Shown here: in pieces, positions 7,471-14,970 of the stretch
Numbering within the stretch: position 1 is the stretch's first letter
Layout of the letters: each line of letters starts with the position of its first letter
NCBI GenBank assembly: GCA_024637395.1
Contig: JAGXFG010000129.1
Span: 1 to 53,428, forward strand
Direction of reading: 5' to 3'
Length of the DNA stretch: 53,428 bases
Source: Burkholderiaceae bacterium
GTDB taxonomy: Bacteria > Pseudomonadota > Gammaproteobacteria > Burkholderiales > Burkholderiaceae_E
The notes under the pieces: model-generated
What the model was told of the DNA's origin: nothing
Seen by the model: only the letters and a program-made list of their open reading frames with translations
Database searches by the model: none
Position numbers and translations under genes: made by a program

Positions 7471-8424
7471 ATGACCCCATTTTCGATAGCCGGCATTCAG
7501 ATGAATGTCTCCGCAAGCCACGAAAACATCACCGCGATGTGCCAGAAGCTCGACATCCTCGTGGCCCGTTTCCCCTGGGTCCAGATGGCAGTATTCAGCG
7601 AACTCTGCGCCTATGGCCCGTCGCCTTATCATGCCCAGCCGACCGGCGGCCCGGCCGAGCAACTGTTTTGCGAGGTGGCGGCCAAGCACGGCCTGTGGCT
7701 GGTGCCGGGTTCGATGTTCGAGCGCGTCGGCGACGACATCTACAACACCACGTCAGTGATCAACCCGAGCGGCCAGGTCGTGACGCGCTATCGCAAGATG
7801 TTCCCGTTTCAGCCCTATGAGACCGGCATCAAGCCGGGCACGGAGTTCTGCGTCTTCGACGTCCCTGAGATCGGCCGCTTTGGCGTGTCGATCTGCTACG
7901 ACATGTGGTTCCCGGAAACCACCCGCACCCTGGTCTCGATGGGTGCCGAATGCATCCTCCACCCGACCATGACCGACACCATCGACCGCGACGTCGAACT
8001 GCCAATCGCCCGCGCCAACGCCGCGATCAACCAGTGCTATTTCTTCGACATCAACGGCGTCGGCGATTGCGGCACCGGGCGCTCGATCGTGGCCGGCCCG
8101 TCGGGATATGTGATCCACGAAGCCAGCGGCGGAGAAGAGGTTATTCCGGTTGAGATTAACCTGTCCCGGGTGCGCCGTGAGCGCGAAGTCGGCGTGCGCG
8201 GACTAGGCCAGACGCTCAAGAGTTTTCGCGACCGGCCGGTCGAGTTCCCGGTCTATCAGCGCAGCGCGGAATCAGAACAGTACCTGCAGTCCCTTGGCCC
8301 GCTGATCAAGCCGACGCGCAATCTGCACGGCGCGAGCCCCGCGCCGGAAGTCCCCGCCGGGCCTGCCGGCCCGGCAGGCCCGGCCGGAGTTATGCCGGCC
8401 GGCACGCTGCCGAACCTGGTGTGA
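7471..8424 (+). CDS. Nitrilase-superfamily carbon-nitrogen hydrolase
   Basis: This 317-residue cytoplasmic hydrolase cleaves an amide, carbamoyl or nitrile C-N bond. The catalytic triad is visible: Glu44 in FSELCAYGP, Lys109 in RYRKMFPF and Cys142 in SICYDMWFPE. Its place in a polyamine-like island would fit an N-carbamoylputrescine amidase or omega-amidase role. However, the specificity loops do not look like canonical AguB, so the substrate is open. The C-terminal 30 residues form a low-complexity PAGPAGPAG tail absent from typical family members. The DNA there folds into two strong GC hairpins, so the tail may be a by-product of a palindromic element inserted at the gene end. Confidence 0.85.
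   Translation: MTPFSIAGIQMNVSASHENITAMCQKLDILVARFPWVQMAVFSELCAYGPSPYHAQPTGGPAEQLFCEVAAKHGLWLVPGSMFERVGDDIYNTTSVINPSGQVVTRYRKMFPFQPYETGIKPGTEFCVFDVPEIGRFGVSICYDMWFPETTRTLVSMGAECILHPTMTDTIDRDVELPIARANAAINQCYFFDINGVGDCGTGRSIVAGPSGYVIHEASGGEEVIPVEINLSRVRREREVGVRGLGQTLKSFRDRPVEFPVYQRSAESEQYLQSLGPLIKPTRNLHGASPAPEVPAGPAGPAGPAGVMPAGTLPNLV
8356..8402. repeat. Two adjoining GC-rich palindromes at the 3' end of the amidase gene
   Basis: Palindrome 1 has 14-bp arms (GCCGGGCCTGCCGG at 8356-8369 and its complement at 8371-8384) around a single base. Palindrome 2 has 8-bp arms CCGGCCGG at 8380-8387 and 8395-8402 around a 7-base loop. They share bases, so only one can form fully at a time. They encode the Gly-Pro-Ala tail. 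The second resembles the hairpin at 16946-16967. Confidence 0.65.
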
Positions 8425-8591
8425 GTGGGCAGCGGGCAAAAACAGTGTCGCGCAGCGCGCGGCGCATCTGACAGCCAGGAGCAATAAATACAGAGGCCAA
8501 TTGTCACAGGCGGTTTATGGTCCTTGCCATCACTTTTGGGGCCATCTGGACGAAGCGACGGTCCACTGCCGAACCATCCAGGAGAGAAACG

Positions 8592-10052
8592 ATGAGCACG
8601 ATGATCACCAGTATGTCCGACCTGCGACTGTTCTTTCATCGCAATGACCGGCCGATCTATTTCATCAGCGCCACCAATTTCAACCTGGCAGGGATGGACG
8701 AGCGAATCCTGCACTTCAAGCACATCAACTACATCGATTGCTTCGACGGCCGGCACCCCAACGTCTTCGTCCCGAGCCGGCAGCCGCACCCCGAATTCGA
8801 GAGCATCGAGGACATCAACAACTACCTGCTCCAGCACAAGGAAGTGATCGACTACATCAAGGGCCGCGGCGGCAAGCCGGTGGCAATCTTCCTGATGTTC
8901 GACGAGAAGACCGAGGAATTGTGCAAGGAGCTGGGGATCGAGTTGTGGTTCCCGTCGGCGGAACTGCGCCAGCGCTGCGACAACAAGATGGAAACGGTGC
9001 GCATCGGCAACAAGGCCGGAGTGCCCTCGGTGCCCAACGTGCTCTCGAAGGTCGAGAGCTACCCGCACCTGCTCGAGCTGTGCAAGGCCAACAAGCTGGG
9101 TACCGACCTGGTGATCCAGACCGCGTTTGGCGACTCCGGCCACACCACCTTCTTCATCTCGAACGAGGAGGAGTGGAAGAAACACGCCGAGGAGATCGTC
9201 AAGGATCCTGAAGTGAAAGTCATGAAGCGCATCAACTGCCGCGGTGGCACTCTCGAGGCCTGCGTCACCAAGCACGGCACCGTGGTTGGTCCGCTGCTCA
9301 CCGAGATCGTCGGCGCCAAAGAGTTGACCCCCTACAAGGGCGGCTGGTGCGGCAACGAGGTCTTCCCGGGGGCGTTTACTGAAAAGGCCCGGCTGACCGC
9401 CCGCGACTACGCCTACATGTTCGGCAACCAGCTGCTCAAGGAAGGCTACCGGGGCTACTTCGATCTTGACTTCCTGGTCGACCAGGACGACCAGGAGGTC
9501 TATCTCGGGGAACTCAATCCGCGGGTCTGCGGTGCCAGCCCGATGACCAACCACGCCGCCTTCGCCTATGCCGACGTGCCGCTGTTCTTCTTCCATCTGC
9601 TCGAATTCAGCGGTGTCGAGTTCGACCTCGACATCGAGGACCTCAACCGGCGCTGGAAGGATCCGAAGTACATCAACAACTGGAGCCAGCTGGTGATGAA
9701 GCACACCGACGAGAGCGTCGACATCGTCGAGCATGGCCCCCAGACCGGCATCTACCGCATGGACGATAACGGCAACGTCAGCTACCACCGCTTCGATTAC
9801 CGCCGCATGGCGGTCGAGAACGAGCGCGAGGCCTACTGGCTGCGGATCACCGGGCCCGGCGACTATCGCTACGAGGGAGCAGACCTGGGAATCCTGATCA
9901 CCCGTGGCCGCTCGATGGGCGACGATTTCAGGTTGAACGCGCGCGCCGAGAGCTGGATCAAGGGAATCAAGGCGCTCTACCAGGGCAAACCGCTGGGCAC
10001 GATCCAGCTCGACGAGCCCGCGCCGACGGCCGGGTCGTTCAAGATCCTCTGA
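8592..10052 (+). CDS. ATP-grasp carboxylate-amine/thiol ligase, biotin-carboxylase-like
   Basis: This 486-residue enzyme has an ATP-grasp fold. It should activate a carboxylate as an acyl phosphate and join it to a nucleophile, probably an amine. Visible features are the pre-ATP-grasp segment, CDNKMETVRIGNKAGVPSVP at about 129, and the glycine-rich cap FGDSGHTTFF at about 179. Also visible are VMKRINC, the Mg-binding FDLDFLVD at about 290, and GELNPRVCGASP at about 306. There is no biotin-carboxyl-carrier or carboxyltransferase domain or gene nearby, so biotin carboxylase is an unlikely function. The start at ATG 8592 is chosen for its strong GGAGAGAAACG ribosome site; an earlier frame opening at 8517 lacks one. 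The C45 hydrolase gene follows after ten bases. Confidence 0.8.
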   Translation: MSTMITSMSDLRLFFHRNDRPIYFISATNFNLAGMDERILHFKHINYIDCFDGRHPNVFVPSRQPHPEFESIEDINNYLLQHKEVIDYIKGRGGKPVAIFLMFDEKTEELCKELGIELWFPSAELRQRCDNKMETVRIGNKAGVPSVPNVLSKVESYPHLLELCKANKLGTDLVIQTAFGDSGHTTFFISNEEEWKKHAEEIVKDPEVKVMKRINCRGGTLEACVTKHGTVVGPLLTEIVGAKELTPYKGGWCGNEVFPGAFTEKARLTARDYAYMFGNQLLKEGYRGYFDLDFLVDQDDQEVYLGELNPRVCGASPMTNHAAFAYADVPLFFFHLLEFSGVEFDLDIEDLNRRWKDPKYINNWSQLVMKHTDESVDIVEHGPQTGIYRMDDNGNVSYHRFDYRRMAVENEREAYWLRITGPGDYRYEGADLGILITRGRSMGDDFRLNARAESWIKGIKALYQGKPLGTIQLDEPAPTAGSFKIL

Positions 10053-10062
10053 TCAGCGCACG

Positions 10063-11067
10063 ATGTCGCTGATCCAGGCCCAGGAACTGCTCTTTCGGGC
10101 ACGCGAGGAGCCGCTTCCTGGCGCCATCTGGAAGGGGCTGTTCGAGGGGTTCTGGCCGTCCTACCGGCGCTGGTACCTGCAGGACGGGGCCAACGAGCGC
10201 CCCTATTACCTGCGCTGCGTCAGCAAATTGCGCGAGTACATGCCGGAACTGATGGGCACCTACGAGACCCTCACCGCGCTGACCGGAGGCGGTGACCTCG
10301 AGGCGCGTTTCCTCTCGCTCTACTGTCCGCCGCCGTATCTCTCGGGCTGTTCGCAGGCGGTGGTGGGCGGCGCCAGCCCGATGCTGGTGCGCAACTACGA
10401 CTACGCCCCCCAGCTGTGCGAAGGCCTGATCCTCAAGACCTGCTGGAACGGTCGCGCGGTCATTGGGGTCAGCGACTGTCTCTGGGGTTTGCTCGACGGC
10501 ATCAACGAGGATGGCCTGGCAGCGTCGATCGCCTTCGGCGGGCGCCGTGTGGTCGGTGACGGATTCGGCGTGCCGCTGGTGGTGCGCTATGTGCTGGAAA
10601 CCTGCACCCACACCCCGGAGGCCATCGCCGCGCTCGTCCGCATCCCGGTGCACATGAGCTACAACGTCACCGTGGTCGACGCCCGCGGTGCGTTCGCAAC
10701 CGTGTTCCTGGCTCCCGACCGCAGCCCGGAAGTGCGCATCCAGGCCATTGCGACCAACCATCAGCGGCGGATCGAATGGCATCAGCACGCCACGGCCACC
10801 GCCACCGTGGAGCGCGAGCGCCACCTGATGATGCTGCTCGCCGACAAGTCGGTGACCGAGTCAGCGCTGAGGCGGGCATTCCTGCAGCCACCGATCTATT
10901 CACGGGCCTTCGATCGGGGCTTCGGCACCCTCTACTCGGCCGCCTACTGGCCGGGACAGGGACGAGCCGAGTACTTCTGGCCTGGCCAGCGGTGGCCGCA
11001 ATCCTTTGCAGCGTTCGATACCGGAGACCGCCAGATCGGGTTCTTCAACAACAGCGGCCCGGCATGA
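10063..11067 (+). CDS. C45-family Ntn hydrolase / acyltransferase-like protein
   Basis: This 334-residue protein belongs to the peptidase C45 / acyl-CoA:6-aminopenicillanate acyltransferase-like superfamily, related to choloylglycine hydrolase. These enzymes use an N-terminal-type Cys nucleophile on linear amides. The nucleophile candidate is Cys96 in LSGCSQAVV, followed by MLVRNYDYAP, the typical Arg-Asn-Tyr/Phe-Asp hallmark. GINEDGLAASIAFGGR at about 145 and ATNHQ at about 230 complete the fold. There is no signal peptide, so it acts in the cytoplasm. If Cys96 is freed by self-cleavage, the protein is made as a proenzyme with a 95-residue prosegment. Next to an ATP-grasp ligase it could hydrolyse or transfer the amide that the ligase makes. 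Confidence 0.8.
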   Translation: MSLIQAQELLFRAREEPLPGAIWKGLFEGFWPSYRRWYLQDGANERPYYLRCVSKLREYMPELMGTYETLTALTGGGDLEARFLSLYCPPPYLSGCSQAVVGGASPMLVRNYDYAPQLCEGLILKTCWNGRAVIGVSDCLWGLLDGINEDGLAASIAFGGRRVVGDGFGVPLVVRYVLETCTHTPEAIAALVRIPVHMSYNVTVVDARGAFATVFLAPDRSPEVRIQAIATNHQRRIEWHQHATATATVERERHLMMLLADKSVTESALRRAFLQPPIYSRAFDRGFGTLYSAAYWPGQGRAEYFWPGQRWPQSFAAFDTGDRQIGFFNNSGPA

Positions 11068-11128
11068 CGACTTGCGGCAACGCTCGCAACTCTCGGCAGC
11101 AAGAACAGACGCAACGAAGGAGACAAGC

Positions 11129-13882
11129 GTGAAACACAAGGAATCGTCAAAAATCTCTCTGACCGAGTACTACAGTGCCCGGCAGTTGCGGCTGGACCGC
11201 TGGGGTGCGCTGAGGGTCGCCACCGGGCAACTGGCCCGCCAAACGACCGAGCGCAAACGCGCTGACGCCGAGCGCCGCGCCATCGAATTGATCGGCGCGC
11301 TGCGCCCGATCGAGATGTACTGGGCCTTCCCCGGCCAGCGCACCTTCTCGGCGCTGCTCGACCTGCTGCAGTCCGGCCGCTACGAGGCCCTGGCCAGCAC
11401 GGTCCAGAACATCGGGCGTTCGCTGCTCAGCAACAGCTATCGGCGCAACCCGCACCACAGCAGCATCGACGAGCTGATCGAATCCAGCCCCGAAGATACC
11501 GCCCAGGAGGCCACGCAGAGCAAGCAGCGGCCGTATTTCGAAGTGCTGTTTGTCGACGATTTCTCGACCGGCCAGGAGGCCAGGCTGCGCCAGATGCTCG
11601 ATGAAATGCGCCGCGCCGAGGATCCCTTCGTCTACGAACCGGTGATCGTGCCCAGCGTCTCCGACGCCATGATCGCGGTGATGTTCAACCACAACATCCA
11701 GGCAGTGGTGGTCCGCAACGGCCTGAAGCTCGAATCGGAGTTCTCGCTGGAGCTGCTCGATGACCACATCGCCAGACTCCAGGAAACCGACATCAACAGC
11801 CTCGAACCGAGCTCCTATGGTCCGGAACTCTGCCGGCTGGTCAACCAGCTGCGCCCGGAACTCGATCTCTACCTGTTCACCAACCTGTCGGTCGAGAGCA
11901 TCGCCGGCATCGATCTGGGCGGCTGCCGTCGCGTCTTCTACAACCAGGAAGACTACATGGAGCTGCACCTCAACATCCTCGGCGGAGTCAGCGAGCGCTA
12001 CGAGACGCCCTTCTTCAACGCCCTGACCAAGTACGCCCGCAAGCCTACCGGCGTCTTCCACGCCATGCCGATCAGTCGCGGCAAGTCGATTACCGGGTCG
12101 CACTGGATCAAGGACATGGGCGATTTCTACGGCATGAACATCTTTCTTGCCGAAACCTCGGCCACCTCTGGCGGTCTCGACAGCCTGCTCGAGCCCCATG
12201 GCCCCATCAAGAAAGCGCAGGAACTGGCCGCGCGCGCCTTTGGGGCGAAGCAGACCTTCTTCTCCACCAATGGCACCTCGACCTGCAACAAGATCGTCGT
12301 GCAGGCGCTGGTGCGCCCGGGTGACATCGTGCTGGTCGATCGCGACTGCCACAAGTCACACCACTACGGCATGGTGCTGGCGGGCGCGCAGGTGTCATAC
12401 CTCGACAGCTACCCGCTCAACGAGTACTCGATGTACGGCGCCGTGCCGCTCAAGGAGATCAAGCACCGCCTGCTGGAGCTCAAGGCAGCCGGCAAGCTCG
12501 ATCGGGTGCGTATGCTGCTGCTGACCAATTGCACCTTCGACGGCGTGGTCTACAACGTCGAACGGGTGATGGAAGAGTGCCTGGCGATCAAGCCCGACCT
12601 GGTGTTTCTCTGGGACGAAGCGTGGTTCGCTTTCGCCCGGCTGGGACCGGCCTACCGCCAGCGCACCGCCATGCACAATGCCGAGAAAATGCGCGCACGC
12701 TATCGCTCACCCGAATACCGCGCCGCCTACGAGGACTATGCCAAGCAGGTCGCCGGCCTCGACGACACGGCGCTGCTCGGTGCGAGGCTGATGCCAGACC
12801 CCGACAAGGTGCGGGTGCGGGTCTACGCCACCCAGTCGACCCACAAGACGCTGACGGCGTTGCGCCAGGGATCGATGATTCACGTCCACGACCAGGACTT
12901 CAAGGACGAGGTCGAGCAGTCCTTCCGCGAAGCCTACATGACGCACACCTCGACCTCGCCGAACTACCAGATCATCGCGTCGCTCGACGTCGGCCGGCGC
13001 CAGGTCGAGCTGGAAGGATTCGAATTCATCCAGCGCCAGGTCGAGCAGGCGATGTCGATCCGCCGGGCGATCAACAACCACCCGGTGATCAGCAAGTATT
13101 TCCGGGTGCTCACCGTCGAAGACATGATTCCCGCCGAATACCGTAGTTCCGGGATCAGCACCTATTGGCGCCAGGAGACCGGCTGGCGTGACATCTGGGC
13201 GGCATGGGCCGAGGACGAATTCGTGCTCGACGCGACCCGGATCACGCTTTCGGTCGCCGACTCGGGATGGAACGGCGACACCTTCAAGAACGACATCCTG
13301 ATGGACCAGCACGGCATCCAGATCAACAAGACGTCGCGCAACACGGTGCTGTTCATGACCAACATCGGCACTTCGCGCTCCTCGGTCGCCTACCTGATCG
13401 AGGTGCTGATGAAGATTGCCACCGAACTCGACGAACGCATCGAGGATGCCAGCACGGTCGAGCGCAGGATCTTCGAGCGCAAGGTCAAGTCGCTGCGCTA
13501 CGATCTGCCGCCGCTGCCCGACTTCAGCAGCTTCCACCCGGCTTTCCGCCTAAGCCACGAACAGGGCACGGGCGAGGGCGACATCCGCTCGGCGTTCTTC
13601 CTGGCCTACGATGAAAACAACTGCGATTATCTGGCGCTGGCGGGCAACGCCATCGAGAACGAACTGGACGCGGGGCGCAAGCCGGTGTCAACGACCTTCG
13701 TGATCCCCTACCCGCCGGGCTTCCCGATCCTGGTGCCGGGTCAGATCATCAGCAAGGAGATCGTGACCTTCATGCGCGCCCTGGACGTTACCGAGATTCA
13801 CGGTTATCGCCCGGAACTGGGGCTGCGCATATTCACCGAGGAAGCGCTGGCGAAAGCCCTGGCGAGCAAACCGCTGCTCTGA
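11129..13882 (+). CDS. Orn/Lys/Arg decarboxylase (fold I), long form
   Basis: This 917-residue PLP decarboxylase converts arginine, ornithine or lysine to agmatine, putrescine or cadaverine. Residues 1-130 are an extra helical region. Residues about 135-215 form the receiver-like wing domain (FEVLFVDDFSTG). The PLP domain carries SATSGGLDSL, FFSTNGTSTCNK, DRDCHKSHH, DEAWFAFARLGP and the Schiff-base Lys573 in ATQSTHKTLTALRQGS. The C-terminal domain ends the protein. It is longer than AdiA, CadA or SpeC (about 710-755). The GTG at 11129 is chosen because a GAAGGAGAC ribosome site precedes it; an upstream frame overlaps the C45 gene. It closes the amine island, so its product is the likely amine substrate of the ligase. 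Arginine versus ornithine preference is not decided. Confidence 0.9.
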   Translation: MKHKESSKISLTEYYSARQLRLDRWGALRVATGQLARQTTERKRADAERRAIELIGALRPIEMYWAFPGQRTFSALLDLLQSGRYEALASTVQNIGRSLLSNSYRRNPHHSSIDELIESSPEDTAQEATQSKQRPYFEVLFVDDFSTGQEARLRQMLDEMRRAEDPFVYEPVIVPSVSDAMIAVMFNHNIQAVVVRNGLKLESEFSLELLDDHIARLQETDINSLEPSSYGPELCRLVNQLRPELDLYLFTNLSVESIAGIDLGGCRRVFYNQEDYMELHLNILGGVSERYETPFFNALTKYARKPTGVFHAMPISRGKSITGSHWIKDMGDFYGMNIFLAETSATSGGLDSLLEPHGPIKKAQELAARAFGAKQTFFSTNGTSTCNKIVVQALVRPGDIVLVDRDCHKSHHYGMVLAGAQVSYLDSYPLNEYSMYGAVPLKEIKHRLLELKAAGKLDRVRMLLLTNCTFDGVVYNVERVMEECLAIKPDLVFLWDEAWFAFARLGPAYRQRTAMHNAEKMRARYRSPEYRAAYEDYAKQVAGLDDTALLGARLMPDPDKVRVRVYATQSTHKTLTALRQGSMIHVHDQDFKDEVEQSFREAYMTHTSTSPNYQIIASLDVGRRQVELEGFEFIQRQVEQAMSIRRAINNHPVISKYFRVLTVEDMIPAEYRSSGISTYWRQETGWRDIWAAWAEDEFVLDATRITLSVADSGWNGDTFKNDILMDQHGIQINKTSRNTVLFMTNIGTSRSSVAYLIEVLMKIATELDERIEDASTVERRIFERKVKSLRYDLPPLPDFSSFHPAFRLSHEQGTGEGDIRSAFFLAYDENNCDYLALAGNAIENELDAGRKPVSTTFVIPYPPGFPILVPGQIISKEIVTFMRALDVTEIHGYRPELGLRIFTEEALAKALASKPLL

Positions 13883-13894
13883 GACGAGCGCGAC

Positions 13895-13918
13895 GGGACG
13901 CCATTTTACTGGCGTCCC
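13895..13918. terminator. Hairpin between convergent decarboxylase and RRM genes
   Basis: A perfect 9-bp stem (GGGACGCCA with TGGCGTCCC) closes a 6-base TTTTAC loop. It lies 12 bases after the decarboxylase stop and 24 bases from the RRM gene stop. No U-run follows on either strand, so it could serve as a shared transcript end. Confidence 0.6.
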
Positions 13919-13942
13919 TGTCGAACCTGTACGGCCCCGGAC

Positions 13943-14287
13943 TCAGTAGCGTCGACCGCCTCCGCCGCCGCCACCGCCACCGCCACCGTAGCCGCCACCA
14001 CCGCCGCCGCCGCTGCGGCCACCGCCGCCAGTGCGTGGTTCCTGCGGACGCGCTTCATTGACGATGATGCCGCGGCCCTCGATGTCCTTGCCGTTGAGCG
14101 CTTCGATCGCAGCCTGCGCCGCCTCTTCCGTGCCCATCTCGACGAAGCCGAAACCCTTGGACCTGCCGGAATCGCGGTCGATGATGACCTGCGCGGATTC
14201 AACTGCGCCGAACTCGGCAAACATCTGTTCAAGATCGCCGTTCGCCACGTTGTAGCTCAAATTGCCAACATAAAGCTTCTTGCCCAA
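13943..14287 (-). CDS. RNA-recognition-motif protein with glycine-rich tail
   Basis: This 114-residue RNA-binding protein of the bacterial/cyanobacterial Rbp type is often cold-induced and acts as an RNA chaperone. One RRM spans residues 3-80, with RNP2 LYVGNL at 5 and RNP1 KGFGFVEM at 44. The tail from 87 is almost all Gly with Arg and Tyr (RGG-like) and ends GRRY. The TTG start at 14287 is chosen because GGAGAAC lies just upstream and the RRM begins directly after it; the upstream in-frame extension has no domain. A promoter at 14478-14505 would give a leader of about 185 bases, typical of cold-regulated genes. It is convergent with the decarboxylase gene. Confidence 0.88.
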   Translation of the reverse strand: MGKKLYVGNLSYNVANGDLEQMFAEFGAVESAQVIIDRDSGRSKGFGFVEMGTEEAAQAAIEALNGKDIEGRGIIVNEARPQEPRTGGGGRSGGGGGGGYGGGGGGGGGGGRRY

Positions 14288-14616
14288 TGAAGTTCTCCAG
14301 AAGGTTGATAGGGATACGTACCGGGCTGCCAGACTTCGACTTCCCGGCCATGCGCAGCGCCTCGCACGCAACCGCCAAGCTAGCGGCAACCAGCGCGTGC
14401 AAAAGTCCATGATGCTCCCCTTTTTGCCAGAGGGCGAGAAATTCCTGTTGCCGGGACGCAGCGAAGGTCTGGAACTCATACTAAAGAACTAGTCTTTGGC
14501 AGCAACCAGTGAAAACCTCGGTGCCAGGGCTGCGGGTAAAATCAGCCTGCGACGCACCGCTCGCAGACCGGACCAGTTGAACCTGGCGCCGCCAACAAGA
14601 GCCAACGGGAAATCAC
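14288..14616. other. 329-bp divergent intergenic region
   Basis: No gene is seen. It holds the long leader and predicted promoter of the RRM gene on the minus strand. On the plus strand a TAAAAT hexamer near 14538 could be the -10 of the DUF77 gene. A small dyad AAAGA-n5-TCTTT lies at 14483-14497. Confidence 0.5.
14478..14505 (-). promoter_or_regulatory. Predicted sigma-70 promoter of the RRM protein gene
   Basis: On the minus strand, TTGCTG (-35, 14505-14500) and TAGTAT (-10, 14483-14478) are 16 bases apart. The resulting transcript would carry an untranslated leader of about 185 bases before the TTG start. Confidence 0.45.
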
Positions 14617-14931
14617 ATGAAAGCGATAGTCGACCTGACGGTCATTCCCCTGGGTGTCGGAGTCTCACTCTCGAGCTACGTTGCGGCCTGCGAGCGAGTG
14701 CTCGCCGAGGCCGGTCTCAAGACCCAGCTCCATGCCAACGGCACCAACATCGAGGGCGAGTGGGATGCCGTCTTTGCAGCCGTAAAGCGCTGCCACGAAG
14801 TGCTCCACGAGATGGGCGCGCCACGGATTTCGAGCAACATCCGGCTGGGCACCCGCGTCGACCGTGTCCAATCGATGGAAGACAAGATCCGCAGCGTCGA
14901 GGCGAAACTGGGCTCCCCGAGAGCAGACTGA
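14617..14931 (+). CDS. MTH1187/YqgV-family thiamine-binding protein (DUF77)
   Basis: This 104-residue cytoplasmic protein belongs to the MTH1187/YqgV family, whose members are small ferredoxin-like homotetramers that bind thiamine or related ligands. The family pattern is clear: DLTVIPLG at the N-terminus, VSLSSYVAACERVL, LHANGTNIEGEWD at about 40, CHEVLHEMGAPRISSNIRLGTR at about 57, and a C-terminal helix. The length matches the family. The ATG at 14617 follows GGGAAATCAC. It is convergent with tctA, with a 39-base gap and no clear operon partner. A regulatory rather than enzymatic role is likely. Confidence 0.85.
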   Translation: MKAIVDLTVIPLGVGVSLSSYVAACERVLAEAGLKTQLHANGTNIEGEWDAVFAAVKRCHEVLHEMGAPRISSNIRLGTRVDRVQSMEDKIRSVEAKLGSPRAD

Positions 14932-14970
14932 ACCGGCAGTCAGATCGGCCCTTGCGGGTAGTGTGAAACC

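Noticed and set aside
8256-9788. A 510-codon open frame on the minus strand
   Set aside because: It is the antisense shadow of the ATP-grasp ligase gene in GC-rich DNA; the translation lacks any domain.
8592-10052. Biotin carboxylase assignment for the ATP-grasp protein
   Set aside because: No biotin carrier or carboxyltransferase nearby, and the context is amine metabolism; called a ligase of unknown substrate.
11006-11128. Longer N-terminus of the decarboxylase
   Set aside because: It overlaps the C45 gene and has no homology; the GTG at 11129 has a good ribosome site.
13950-14030. GC-rich simple repeat near 14000
   Set aside because: It is the coding DNA for the Gly-rich tail of the RRM protein, not an independent repeat.
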